The notes beneath the pieces were generated by a model. The model ran no database searches, was not told the DNA's origin, and saw only the letters and a program-made list of their open reading frames with translations. From the NCBI GenBank assembly GCA_019188255.1, contig JAETXT010000005.1, forward strand, positions 3,658,001-3,722,000: DNA of 64,000 nt, in the 5' to 3' direction. Shown here piece after piece: positions 48,901 through 59,313 of the stretch. The position numbers were made by a program, and so were the translations under genes. Within the stretch, counting starts at the first letter, position 1; each line of letters opens with the position of its first letter. The stretch is from Verticillium longisporum. Lineage: Eukaryota; Ascomycota; Sordariomycetes; Glomerellales; Plectosphaerellaceae.

Positions 48901-49020
48901 GAGAAGAGCGAGCGCGAGGCGGCCGAGTTTATGAAGGACCTCATCAAGAAGAGCGCCGGCAGCTACTCGACGGGTGTATACGACCAGTTCCAGCTGCTGA
49001 CCAACGGGATTCCTTACTAA
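42907..49020 (+). CDS. STT4: Phosphatidylinositol 4-kinase Stt4 (PI4K III alpha)
   Basis: Makes the plasma-membrane pool of PI4P. Seven exons: 42907-43086, 43138-44739, 44798-46500, 46553-47177, 47230-47436, 47486-47773, 47824-49020, total 1,933 aa, the usual size. All introns are 49-58 bp and splice in frame (for example VPM|TIREFEVL, TVT|HPDPFFLRG, SFQLK|YLLLWAPV). A long helical-solenoid N-terminal region precedes the PIK accessory domain (exons 5-6, SFQLKYLLLWAPVNPIT) and the C-terminal lipid-kinase domain, with VGDDCRQDVLALQ, KDRHNGNIMID and HIDFGFCFDIAPGG. No frame disruption in 5.8 kb of coding sequence. Confidence 0.97.
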
Positions 49021-49333
49021 TGGAGGAGATGGATGGACATAGTTCATGTGCGGCTTACACTGCATTGACTACAATACATATATAGATGGTATGCCTACAG
49101 CCTCGACTTATCCTGAAAAATTGTGGCCCCATTGCGCACATGCCTGTACAGGACCATCTATGAAACAACGCCGCTTGCTGAACAAATGAGACTAAGCCGT
49201 CACCTTTCCCGCTGCTACCCCGGCAGGCGGTCCTGTGATACTGCAAGGCCTGGGTATGTATATGCTTCCTTTTTGCAAGGGAAAATACAAATCGAAATCA
49301 AAAGTATGAGACGGTTGGATATATGTTCGACGA
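49021..49333. other. Convergent intergenic region STT4-CDF
   Basis: 313 bp between two stop codons; likely only 3' UTRs. Confidence 0.6.
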
Positions 49334-51181
49334 CTATTTGTTGATGTGTGTCTGAAGGTTGTATGTGGCGTAGTCGACGTGCACGAAAGCACGGTCAACG
49401 ATGGGCACCGACTCGAGGAAGTATGTGATGACCTCGCTGAGGTCGTGGCTGTCTTTGAGGGGCATGTTGGCGGAGAGAACAATGTCGACCTCGACGAACA
49501 GCTTGTCGCCGGCGTGGTAGGCACGGAGGTTCTGGATCTGCTTGACCGCTGTGGAGAAGCGCATCGTCAGGTAGAGGACTGTCGTCGTTAGCATCACTGT
49601 CGCTGAGAGGGAAAGTCAGGAAGAGACATACGCAAGTTCCGCTCGTCGGACGTGGCAGAGAAACCCGTCAGGTTGCGGACGTGGTGCATGGAGGTCTGAC
49701 TCCAGTTGAGGATGACGACAAGGGACAGAAGCAGACCGCCGAGTGCGTCGAACCACCAAATCTTGGCGTAGAAGCCAACAATGGGGAAGAAGATGGAGCC
49801 AGTGTTGAAAATAACGTCGGTTATGGCATCGTCGGCCAGGGCACGGACGGAAGAGTTCTTGACCATGCGGCACCAGAGCCAGCAGGCGCCCTTGATGACG
49901 ACTGTACCCACCATGATGGCGATGGCGGGAATGCCGAGCTCGATGATGGTGCGGTCGGGGAGGCAAGCTTCTGGATAGCGGCGAGAGCGACCTGAGTGAA
50001 GGAGACGACCATGACGATGGAGAAGACGAGGACGCCGATGGGCTCGAGACGGCGGCGGCCGACAGGGTATCGGTGCTGATCATTCTGGCTGGCGGCGATA
50101 AGCCGAGTGGTAGTCCAGACAATGGCGGTACTGAGGAAGTCGAGGATGGCATCGACGAGAGAGGCGAGGACGGAGACTGAGGGAACGGAGAGGACAACTA
50201 CGACTTTGCCAAGCAGAAGAATGGCATTGGCAAGGAAGTTGACCCAGATGGCCAAGGTCACGATGGGGTCGCTGCTGTCGAGGTCGGAGTCCTCGAGCCA
50301 GGGGATCTCGGGCTTGGGGTAGTCATCACTGTCGGCGGCAAAGGGACGGGCCTCCTCCTCGTCGTAGAGGGCCTCGTCGCGATCGTTGATACCGCCGAGG
50401 AGCGGTGTCGACTCGGTGGGCTTGAATATGTCCTTGGGGTTGCGGCGCGGCAGCTTCTTGCCGTTGATATTGGTAGCGCTGTCGGCGGAAGAGAGGTCGG
50501 CGCTCATGCTCACGTCGGCACTACTGCCGAGCTGCGTGGTGGGTGTTCCCGAGGGGTCGGCTCCGAGCTGGCCAGCTGCAGAAAGAGAAGAAGAGAGAGG
50601 CGTGGGCGACTCCTCGGAAATGGTGCCCGGGACGTCGACAGGACGAAAGGCAGAAGCATCGAGGGACTCAGAGTACTCGTTGAGAAGATCATGAGGCACG
50701 GAGGAGTCGAGGAGCTGGTCGATGTAGAGGTACATGCGGATGAGGTCGTTGTTGCGCTCATAATATTCGCGCAGAGGCTTGGTCATGGCCCTGAGCTGCT
50801 CCTGGGTCTTCCAGTAACGATCCCATTGATAACGGGGTTGCTGTTGCCGATGAGACGCATGCTCCTCATCTGAGGGCTGAATATCATTTGGCTCAGGCGG
50901 CGCTCCTCGGCCGTCGGGCGACGCGGTCGGCCGCCATCGTCCGAGTTCCTGTGAGGCAGCAGCCGCGATGCGTCCGACTCGTCGTCCTCGTCATCGCTCG
51001 GCAGGTGGAAGCCTCTGTGCAGGCGAGGCGACTGAGGATGACCGTCGCGGATGCTGGCAGTGGAGCGGTTGCGAATGAGCGTGGCCAAGGTGCCGTTGCC
51101 ACGGGTGTGGAGGGGGTACGGGTATGAGTCTGTCTCGGCGTGGACGGCGCGTGTGGTGGATGAAGCTCGCGAGGACCCCAT
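49334..51181 (-). CDS. CDF-family cation transporter (Mn-type DxxxD), with two frameshifts
   Basis: Cation diffusion facilitator, expected to export divalent metal into an organelle or out of the cell in exchange for protons. Exons 51181-49632 and 49578-49334 (join DERNL|LLYLTMRF); 598 aa after repair. The N-terminal ~250 residues are cytosolic (YWKTQEQL, REYYERNNDLI, acidic stretch). The transmembrane domain carries the paired metal sites DAILD and DAITD; DxxxD in both is characteristic of manganese CDFs, whereas zinc members usually have HxxxD. The C-terminal cytosolic domain (HAGDKLFVEVDIVL) is typical. Two bases are missing: at G run 50834-50837 (repair gives NSNPRYQWDRYW) and at 49957-49960 (repair gives QKLASPDRTIIELG). 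With both, coding length is divisible by three. Confidence 0.9.
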
Positions 51182-52802
51182 GGCGGGCGGCCTTTGAAGC
51201 GCGTGGAAAGGGCTTCGGGTCGGATCTGATATGTCGTGCCTGACGCAATTGGGGAAAATAAGCTTAACAGAGGCTGGAGACAGCAAGGCCTTAGTGTCTC
51301 TTGGGGGAAGACAGTTTCGGGGCAGCTCTGAACAGCTTGGGCAGCTCGTAGAGAGGGTAAACGGGTGTAGGAGCGAGTGTAGCCGGGTCTGGGTACGAGG
51401 AGGGCAGGTTTTGTCGGTTTTTTTTCGATTCGAGCTCCCTCGGATCTGGTCCAGTTCTGGTCTTGCAGGGGCCACCTGCCCAACGACGAATGGGCCGCAC
51501 CAATTGGGACCCCGCCCAGCTCGATGGAGGGGTGGCGCCTGCCTTTTGCAAGGGAGAAGGGCCCTTGAGAGCTGCGAGGGGAAGCTGCGAGGGGAAGCTG
51601 CGAGGGGGAGCTGCTAGGGGGAGCTTCACCTCACCCACTGCACCTGGACGTGCAGCTCCCCTCGCTCTTTCTTGGACCCCTGATTCACGTCACCGCTCGC
51701 CTCAGGTCCAACCAATCCCGCCCCGTCCCTTCCCTTCGTGCCCTTCCCTTCCTGCTTTTCCCCTCCTGACTCAGCTGTCGTGCAGCTGCCGCACCTCTGC
51801 AGCAGTTGCCATGTATCATCAAGGTAACTACCACCGCAGTCTTCTGCCGTCCCCCCGTGCATCCCGTGCATCACCAGGCCTTCAACCAACCCCCGAGTCA
51901 ATGACCCCGCTCGTCGTGCTGCCTCACATCACATGGCTGATCCGGCGGCTGCCGCGGCGATCCTCCAAAGCCCCGTCCTCCTGACCCAGACACGGCGCGA
52001 ATGCTCGGTCACGGTGGTTTCGGGTCGATGGATCCAATCCCTTAGGGCCCTTGCGTGGTGTTTTTTATTTCCCAACTCCGCCTTGAGTTTCGGAAACTAC
52101 CTGGACGGTGTTTGATTGTCTTGGCTGTGAGCGACCCCTGCAGATCAAACTGAAGCTCAAGAGTTGCTCAATTGCTTGTTCTATTGGGAAGGCCATTGTC
52201 ACAGCTACATCAGCAACTGCCCCCCACCCATCCTGAGGGTCCTTGTAAAGAGAGAATGACGGAAGGCTCGTGTGTAGACACGATATATATGCCCAGGAGT
52301 AAGACACTCCTGTAACTCGACGGACTACAAAATCAAATAGTTCGAGACCTAGAGCCGTCACCTCCTGAGCAGCACCCTCGGAGTCTTGACTTGACCATTC
52401 CATTAGAGATGTTGCCCAGGACTGTGCTTATTATATGGACCCTGCTCTGTTGGAAAGACAATGCGAATCCTCCGTGTCCATCCCTCCGTGTCCGTCCCAA
52501 GTCGAACATTCTTCCACACTTCACCTTCCAACCAAGTCAGAAGGATAGCACCGAGACACGTCTACCGGCGTTCGGGGCCGTCTCCCAGTGGAAAGCATCA
52601 GCGCCGGAACTGTATAAATTAGAGGGTTGCGACACCTCGGCAGAGCACGCCAATCGACACGAGATTGTAACCTTGGATGAATCGGTACTACCTTGAAGAT
52701 GCTAGGCTTTGGACTACTATCACACTTATCCACAAAGCATCCTACAAACATGCCCTATCCAATATGAGCAGTCATACTCTCGCCAGCAATACTAATATCC
52801 GC
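51182..52802. other. Intergenic region CDF-ALDH
   Basis: 1.6 kb without a supportable gene. It includes the ~13-bp tandem repeat at 51571-51624 and a T/C-rich tract. The right part is the ALDH 3' flank. Confidence 0.55.
51571..51624. repeat. 13-bp GCTGCGAGGGGAA tandem repeat
   Basis: Two perfect copies (51571-51583, 51584-51596) followed by two diverged copies (GCTGCGAGGGGGA, GCTGCTAGGGGGA), about 390 bp upstream of the CDF start. The GGGG cores resemble stress-response (AGGGG) sites on the plus strand. Confidence 0.85.
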
Positions 52803-54493
52803 CTACAGCTCGACTCCCAGGTTGACGTGCACGGCCTTGCTCTGCGTGTACGCGTCGAGCGCGTACTGTCCCAGCTCTCGTCCGATGCCGGAAGACTTGT
52901 ATCCGCCAAAGGGAATGCCAAAGTGTGAATCGCCCGACGAGTTGATCCACACCATGCCCGCCTGCAGCTTGCGCGCAACCTTGTGCGCGCGGCCGATCTT
53001 TGGGTGAACAGAGCTGCTGCGAGGCCGTACGACGTATCGTTGGCCTTGGTAATGACCTCGGCGTCGCTGCTGAATTTGGAGATGACCACTACGGGGCCGA
53101 AGATTTCCTCCTTGACGATGCGCATGTCCTCGGTGGTCTGTTCCTGTTACTTAGCATCTCTCTCCAAATTCATGTCTAGACAGGCATGCGCTCGGTTGTG
53201 TGTGAAGCAGCCTCGTCATAGCACTTACATCAGCAAAGATGGTGGGCTCCAGGAAGTACCCCTTGTCGGCGTGCCTGCTGCCGCCGTACAGGAGTCGGGC
53301 TCCAGCCTTCTTGCCCTCCTCAATGTACGATATGACTCTGTCGAACTGCGCCTTGGACACCTGTGGGCCCTGCATCACCTCCTCGTCAAAGGCGTCACCG
53401 AGCTTTGCGTTTTCCTTGGTGAGCTCGATGAACTTGTCGAGGAATGCGTCGTAGATGGCCTCGTGGACGTAGATCCTCGACGTCGACGTGCAGACCTCGC
53501 CCTTGTTGTCCATGATGCCAAAGTGACACCACTTGACGGCCTGGTCGAGCTCAGCATCCTCAAAAACAATGGACGGACTCTTGCCGCCGCACTCGAGGGT
53601 GATGTTCTTCAGGTTGTTCGAAGCCTCCTTCATCACGGCACGACCCGTGTTGGTGCTCCCCGTAAAGGCCACCTTGTCGACGTCCATGTGTCCGGCAAGA
53701 GCCTTGCCCGCGACAGGCCCCAAACCAGGCAGGATGTTGACTACGCCAGCGGGCAGTCCAGCCTCGACGACGAGGTTGCCAAAGAAATTCGCCGACAGGG
53801 CTTCTGCTCGGGAGGGTTCAGCACGACCGAGTTGTCGGAGGCCAGAGGCGGGGCGACCTTCCAGGCGAGCATCATAAAGGGAAGTTCCAGGGGATGATCT
53901 GGGCGCAGACGCCGAGGGGCTCCTGCAGGACGTACGCCAGCTTGGTGGGGGCCGTCTCGATGGTGCGGCCCGTGATCTTGTCGGCGGCGCCGGCGTAGTA
54001 TCGGAAGACGTTGTAGGACTCGTCGAGGTCGCCGGCCAGGGCGGCACTGTACGGCTGCGGAGCGGGGGCCGAATGTCTCAGCACAGCTGCGGGCAAAACG
54101 AGCAGACTCAACGTACCTTGCCATTGTCGTAGGCGTCAATGGCGGCGATCAACTCTCGGTCGCGGTCGATGAGCTCGGCGAGTCTGTATAGGAACGCACC
54201 CCTGTCGACGGCGGCTAGGTCGGACCATGCGCCGTTGAAGGCTCTGCGCGCGGCGGCGACAGCCTTGTCGACGTCTTCCACCGAGGCGCCCTTCAATCTG
54301 AGCACTTCTTCTTCGGTCCTGAAGGCCATGTGAGCAGCCAGACGCCGCGTGACCAAAGATAAGCGACCTACACGGGGTTGGTAATGGCGAATTCATCGCC
54401 GGAGGCTGGAACAAACTGGTTGTCGATGAAGAGGCCTGTAGGTTGGTCGTACTTGCGGCCGTTCGGCAGAGTGATCGGTGTTGAGGGCGCCAT
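52803..54493 (-). CDS. NAD(P)-dependent aldehyde dehydrogenase, with three frameshifts
   Basis: Oxidises aldehydes to carboxylates. Exons (minus) 54493-54372, 54318-54117, 54054-53229, 53137-52803; 495 aa after repair, the standard length of fungal ALDHs. Visible landmarks: [16 protein letters not shown], the NAD-binding FTGSTNTGR, general base Glu in LECGGKSP, catalytic Cys in [11 protein letters not shown], and EEIFGPVV; the C-terminal text [20 protein letters not shown] appears in a shifted frame. Single bases are missing at 53879-53881 (restores [10 protein letters not shown]), 53798-53800 (restores KPLSANFFG) and 52999-53004 (restores [12 protein letters not shown]). With three bases added the sum is exactly divisible by three. 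No targeting signal is obvious, so probably cytosolic. Confidence 0.94.
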
Positions 54494-57400
54494 GACGAGC
54501 GTACCGAGGCGTGAAGAGGACGACGTGTGATGCGGGGTGTAGCTAGATAAGGTATCTACTTAGGAGCAAGGGGTGATAAGAGTAGACGGCTGAGAGACAC
54601 AAGAACAAGGCAATTGCGGCTATTCCACGTAACGATCTGGTTAAGAGGGGTTAGAAAACCAAAGGACTCCTTGTCGGGTATATATCATTTCAGGGCGCGG
54701 GTGACAGATGTTCGACTTGGCCGAGGTGACTGGAAAGCTGGAGGTGGTGGTGCTTTGTGGAGATACGCGGGGTAGCTTGCGTACTACCTTATGGTGCGCT
54801 CGTTGGCTTGCTACTTCGAGGAGGGGTCACACCTTGTACGACAGCATTTGACAACAGCACGCTCCAGAGGAGTACTGCCCCATGCTGACGAGCTGGTCGA
54901 GATGAGTGAGATGCTGTCGTCATTGTTTGTCAGTCTGGATGCTTTGCCTGCCACAATGTTTCTGACCGCTCACCCCCTGGACACGGTTGCAAATGTCGAG
55001 TTGAGGGCGTCATTGAGGCGGTCACACGCAGGCCGTGGTCTCTGTTTCCTTGCTCAAAGTCCATCTTGCTGTGGTTCTCCTTTCGTATGAAGAGCTATAT
55101 GATGCCATGAGTCCTGGACAGAAGTAGATGTCCGTTTCTCTGTACGGACACACGGTGATCGAACTGATTGATAATGACTGCTTCCTCCCAGCCAAGTAAG
55201 GTATCTGATACCTCAGCTTCATTTGCACTGCGTGCTGAGACCTGCCTGTAATTCAATGTCTAGGGAGAAGGTATTACATAATTAATCGATACAGATGCTT
55301 TGTCCTACCAATGTTCACCTCGCTCACAAGTTCCTGCATCCAGCAATCGGCCGTGGTAAAACTATCTTGAGCAGTTGGCACTACCATCGAGGCGTCACAC
55401 TCTTTTACTGTATATACTGTATATATTCACTATTCCTTGATTCCGCGTTGTAACTTCAGGAAGAATTTGCCTCTAGCCACAGTGTCAGGCACAACGAAAT
55501 AGATGGAGAGAACAGAAACCTCATGTATTCTGGTAGCGCTGAGATGTTTCATCTATATGGCGTTAGAAAGTTGACCGAGAACAGAGAATCGCAATAATAA
55601 AGAAACAAATGCAATATTTCGAATCTATAGGCCCATTGACAGTTACTGAGGAGAGAATCCGGAGGCTCCCCTTTTCGAAATTGAGTACAGAGAAACGATC
55701 TTCCCATGATTCGCTCCGAGGCCAGGCAAGAAAGTTTGCTGCTAGCGGGGCACATGAGATCTCTGGAGGAACAGGACCAAGGCTCGATTGGGCTCCTGGA
55801 TGAGTTGGCACCAAATTACAGTTCAGGAAATCGAACGTTGCATGGCATCTTCGTCATACCTGCCATGTTCGGAGCCGTCCGAAACCTTACTGAATCAATA
55901 GAATTTTCCACATAACTGGAAACCGCCGAACCGATGTTTAAACACAGAGCGCTGTACCGAATGTTCATTTTGTGCGGTTCATGAAGAACATCTTTCAAAA
56001 AGACTATACGGGTTTCCAGTTGTACATTGTACAGGCGGCCGCAAGCTGGGGTTTTCAACTTCAGCTAGCCGTCGATTGTCTATTCATTTGACCGGATGAG
56101 ACCGCAGGACGTGTGATTTATGAGCCAAACATCCTTACTCGACTTCTCTAGGTGCCTAAAGTCAGACCAACAGTCAAATATTCCGCGGATTGACGGGGGA
56201 ATAGGGGATAAGAAATCCACCGTACACTACGACGCCGACTTTTCTACAGCCCTTGGTAATAACACTTTAGCCGGGTTTTACGGATAAGCCGTCAAGGACT
56301 TATGATTAACTGATACTTGTCTTGAATCCTAGGGCGGAATCTAGATCCGTGCAGCCTTGCAGACTGGTTGAGTAAAAACCCCTACAACAGAGCCTATGGG
56401 CCAAATTTAGAAACATGGAGCGCGACAAAGCTCACAAGTTCGAGACTACATGCAAGAGATATCCATGAGGTCGAACAGGACAAGACATGGATCAGAATTA
56501 GTGCGAATACTGACTCCGGAACACTACTCGTTCCGGCCGACATATTCCCGAACGAGAAGCTTGAAGCCAAACATTCATCCACCATTATTGTCATGACATC
56601 TTCCTAGTCCGGCTTGAGTAATGAACCCGTGTAGAGGGATGTAGTGGAATACGAGGCTCATAGAAGCGTCTAGATATATTGCGTCAAGCTCACAACACGT
56701 ATTGTCACGACTTCTTCGATGCATGGTGATTGTCGGGAGGCACCTGCGGAGCCACGGGACAGGGGCTAGTTTAAAGCCTTGGGGCCACGGGAGAACGTAT
56801 GAAAGGGCTTCAGGGGGCCTGGATTCTGATGTGTTCTCAACCCCTGCCCAAGAATTGACTGCGGATATCACCTGCGCAAGACCTCTTCACTCTGCTCATC
56901 CCACGGCTCTGACAGTAACCCGACCATCTATGCAACTCGGTTGTGGCAGGACGATCGCCAAGATTGGTTTGACGACCAGTAGAGCGATGTCGACATAGAC
57001 AGCGCAAAGCAAGTGACATGTTTCAAAGAAGGTCTCGCCCACAACTGCTGGAGAGATGGGCGATTCTTTTGTAGAGTTAGAGCAGCCGCCTCGGACTCAA
57101 CCTTCGCCGAACCCCTGGCAGTTGAACCTTCGACGACTTCATCTCACACAAAGTAGGTAGGTTCCTTAGGTGCGGCAAGCAAGTCGAGAATCGGGCTGAT
57201 ATTGGTTATATTTCTCCTTGGCAGCATGGTAGGAGATTGTTAGGTGACTGTCATGGACAGTCTGGAAGACCAACAAGCCTCGGACAAGTTTGGGCTTCCA
57301 AGACAACCTTTGCTTGTCATTTGGCTGGGAATTTGCTAGCAGTACGAAACACGCCCCATGCTACAGCTTTCCATGCCGTATGAACGAACATGATCCGCAG

Positions 57401-59313
57401 CCCTCTATAAAAACGATGTGCAACATAGGTTCGAACTGACCAATGCCAACATCTTTGATTAGTCCACAGCCCTACCATGTAGGCAATGAGGCTGATGAGT
57501 CCATGCGCCAAGGTAGCGTGATGGACCGAGACCAGCTCGGTGGCGACTAAGTGCACGTCTATAAACGGCGACGACACGGACACGATCTGACATAGCCCTG
57601 CGTTCGTCATGGTCGGTGTAAGCCGCCGCAGATTGGCTAACCCCCTGAAATCGGATGTACTCGGGGATAATGCTAACATCCACTTGGCAATCCGAGCTAG
57701 CAGCGTCAGTCTTGAACATACAACGTCACGTCACGTACGTACGCCGGCTGGGTAGAGCACTTTGAACGCGGGCAAGGTCAGGTCAGTCTCAGGTACACGT
57801 CTTAGGGGCCCAGGTACCTAAGGTAGGTAATGATAACCATCAATTCAGTACCTCGTCAAGGTATCTGTGTAGGAGGCACCTGTCGGGATGGCCCATCGCT
57901 GGTGCTGCGAGCACTAACCATTCTCGCCTTGACGGCGAGGAGCGTTCCTGAGCTATAAGGTACCTCAGGGGAGCTCATGCCACGCTGGATCCAGTAAGGC
58001 ACCGAGGTACCTTTGAACAAGGCAGTGGGGGCCCATTCAGTGGCTGCCTGCCGACCGTACAGAAGCTAGGACTCAGGCACTAACTACCTAGGTAGATGGG
58101 CCGACGTCCGCCCTCGCCGGATGAACTCCATGGTGGCACCCACCTTGTTAGCATGTGTGGCCAACGACCAAGACCAGCCTGCCTACCTAGCAGCATGCAC
58201 GACCAACGCATGCCCACAAATTTCATCATGTCTCAATCCCCTCAAATCCATCACCTCCAGCGGAACCCACATTTTCCCAGTTCCAAGATATCCCTCGACC
58301 TTTCACATGTTGCACACGTTGGGGATCATCGGTTCAGACTTGTCGCTCCTCGCGTCAAGCTTTTTTCTTCGCACACCGGACCAATAACCCACATGGATCC
58401 GCCTCCGTGGGGAGACTTGACCTGACACTTCTTTTGTGGCTCAGGTGCCTATGCCTGGCAGCCCAGACCGTTGGCTACGAACACGAAGACGGAAAAGAAG
58501 GCATTCCTCATTTTGGGCAACAAATGCGAGGATATATCGAGGCACACCTGGGGCGAATCCTAGTTCACCTGATTGCTGCTTGAGCCTGGTTTATGTAGGC
58601 TTGTATATCTGCTGTTCGTGGACAGTACAACCCACCCACCACGCTTAAACGTCTCTGCTGTCCTGTGATGCTTGAGATGATCCATAGCGGCTTGGCGGGT
58701 AGGGCCTGTATGTACTGTACAGCAGCCAAATATCGCTGGTAACCCCTCCATAGTACATCATGCAATCAGCGAAGGGCCCCAGTGTAATGGGGGCATACCA
58801 GGATAACGATTCGAACGATTCAAACCGGGCTGGGCTTTTAGATTCGAGGCCCCTTGAAAGTTGCGATCGATACGCGTAAGTGGGAGAAATGACGATGATT
58901 GCAGGGTAAAATGATCCAACCAAGTTCTGTAAGGGAAGCTCAAGGATCCGCTTAGAGGCGTAAGGATTAGGACTTGCATGTCCAGGATCCGACCTTCCTT
59001 TTTTGTATAAGCTGAGAAATCATTCTGTGCAATGGTTCCGAAAGAATGCTTCTTTCTTCTTTCAGCGTTTACGATTAAATATGTAACATTGACGATGAAA
59101 GACCATCCACTTGCTACATTTGCCGCATTTGCAATCACAAGAAGGCTTTTGTGTTATGCCCCATGATTAGCTTTAAAGCTTTGCCGTATTTTCCCGTAAG
59201 AAAAGGACATGTCAACGTCTTTCTAGACTTTGCAGCGAAAGTGACTCGATGCAGATGAATTTGGGAGGTACCCTTATGTCAAGGCTCTCGGGCCCGTTCT
59301 ATGAACTAATATA
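54494..59313. other. 4.8-kb gene-poor, relatively AT-rich region
   Basis: No gene I can support. AT-rich patches occur near 55250-55450 and 56200-56350, and a cluster of GGTACC/CCTAGG palindromes at 57812-58095. Short open frames (for example 120 codons on the minus strand at 57317-57679, with one hydrophobic stretch, and 79 codons on the plus strand at 56368-56607) lack recognisable domains. It separates the housekeeping block from the HET pair and could be decayed accessory DNA (inference). Confidence 0.5.
57812..58095. repeat. Cluster of GGTACC / TACCTAGGTA palindromic motifs
   Basis: GGTACC occurs at 57813, 57959 and 58006, with GGTAGGTA, AGTACCTC and CTACCTAGGTAG (near 58084) between and beyond them. 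Such dispersed TAGGTACCTA-like motifs are recurrent in Hypocreales intergenic DNA as I recall; function unknown. Confidence 0.6.

Noticed and set aside
49957..50837. Programmed ribosomal frameshifting as explanation of the CDF (and other) frame breaks
   Set aside because: No canonical slippery heptamer or consistent downstream structure; five unrelated genes with G/C-run losses fit sequencing error better.
57317..57679. 120-codon minus-strand frame with a hydrophobic stretch
   Set aside because: No recognisable family, no promoter or intron support; too little evidence to call a gene.
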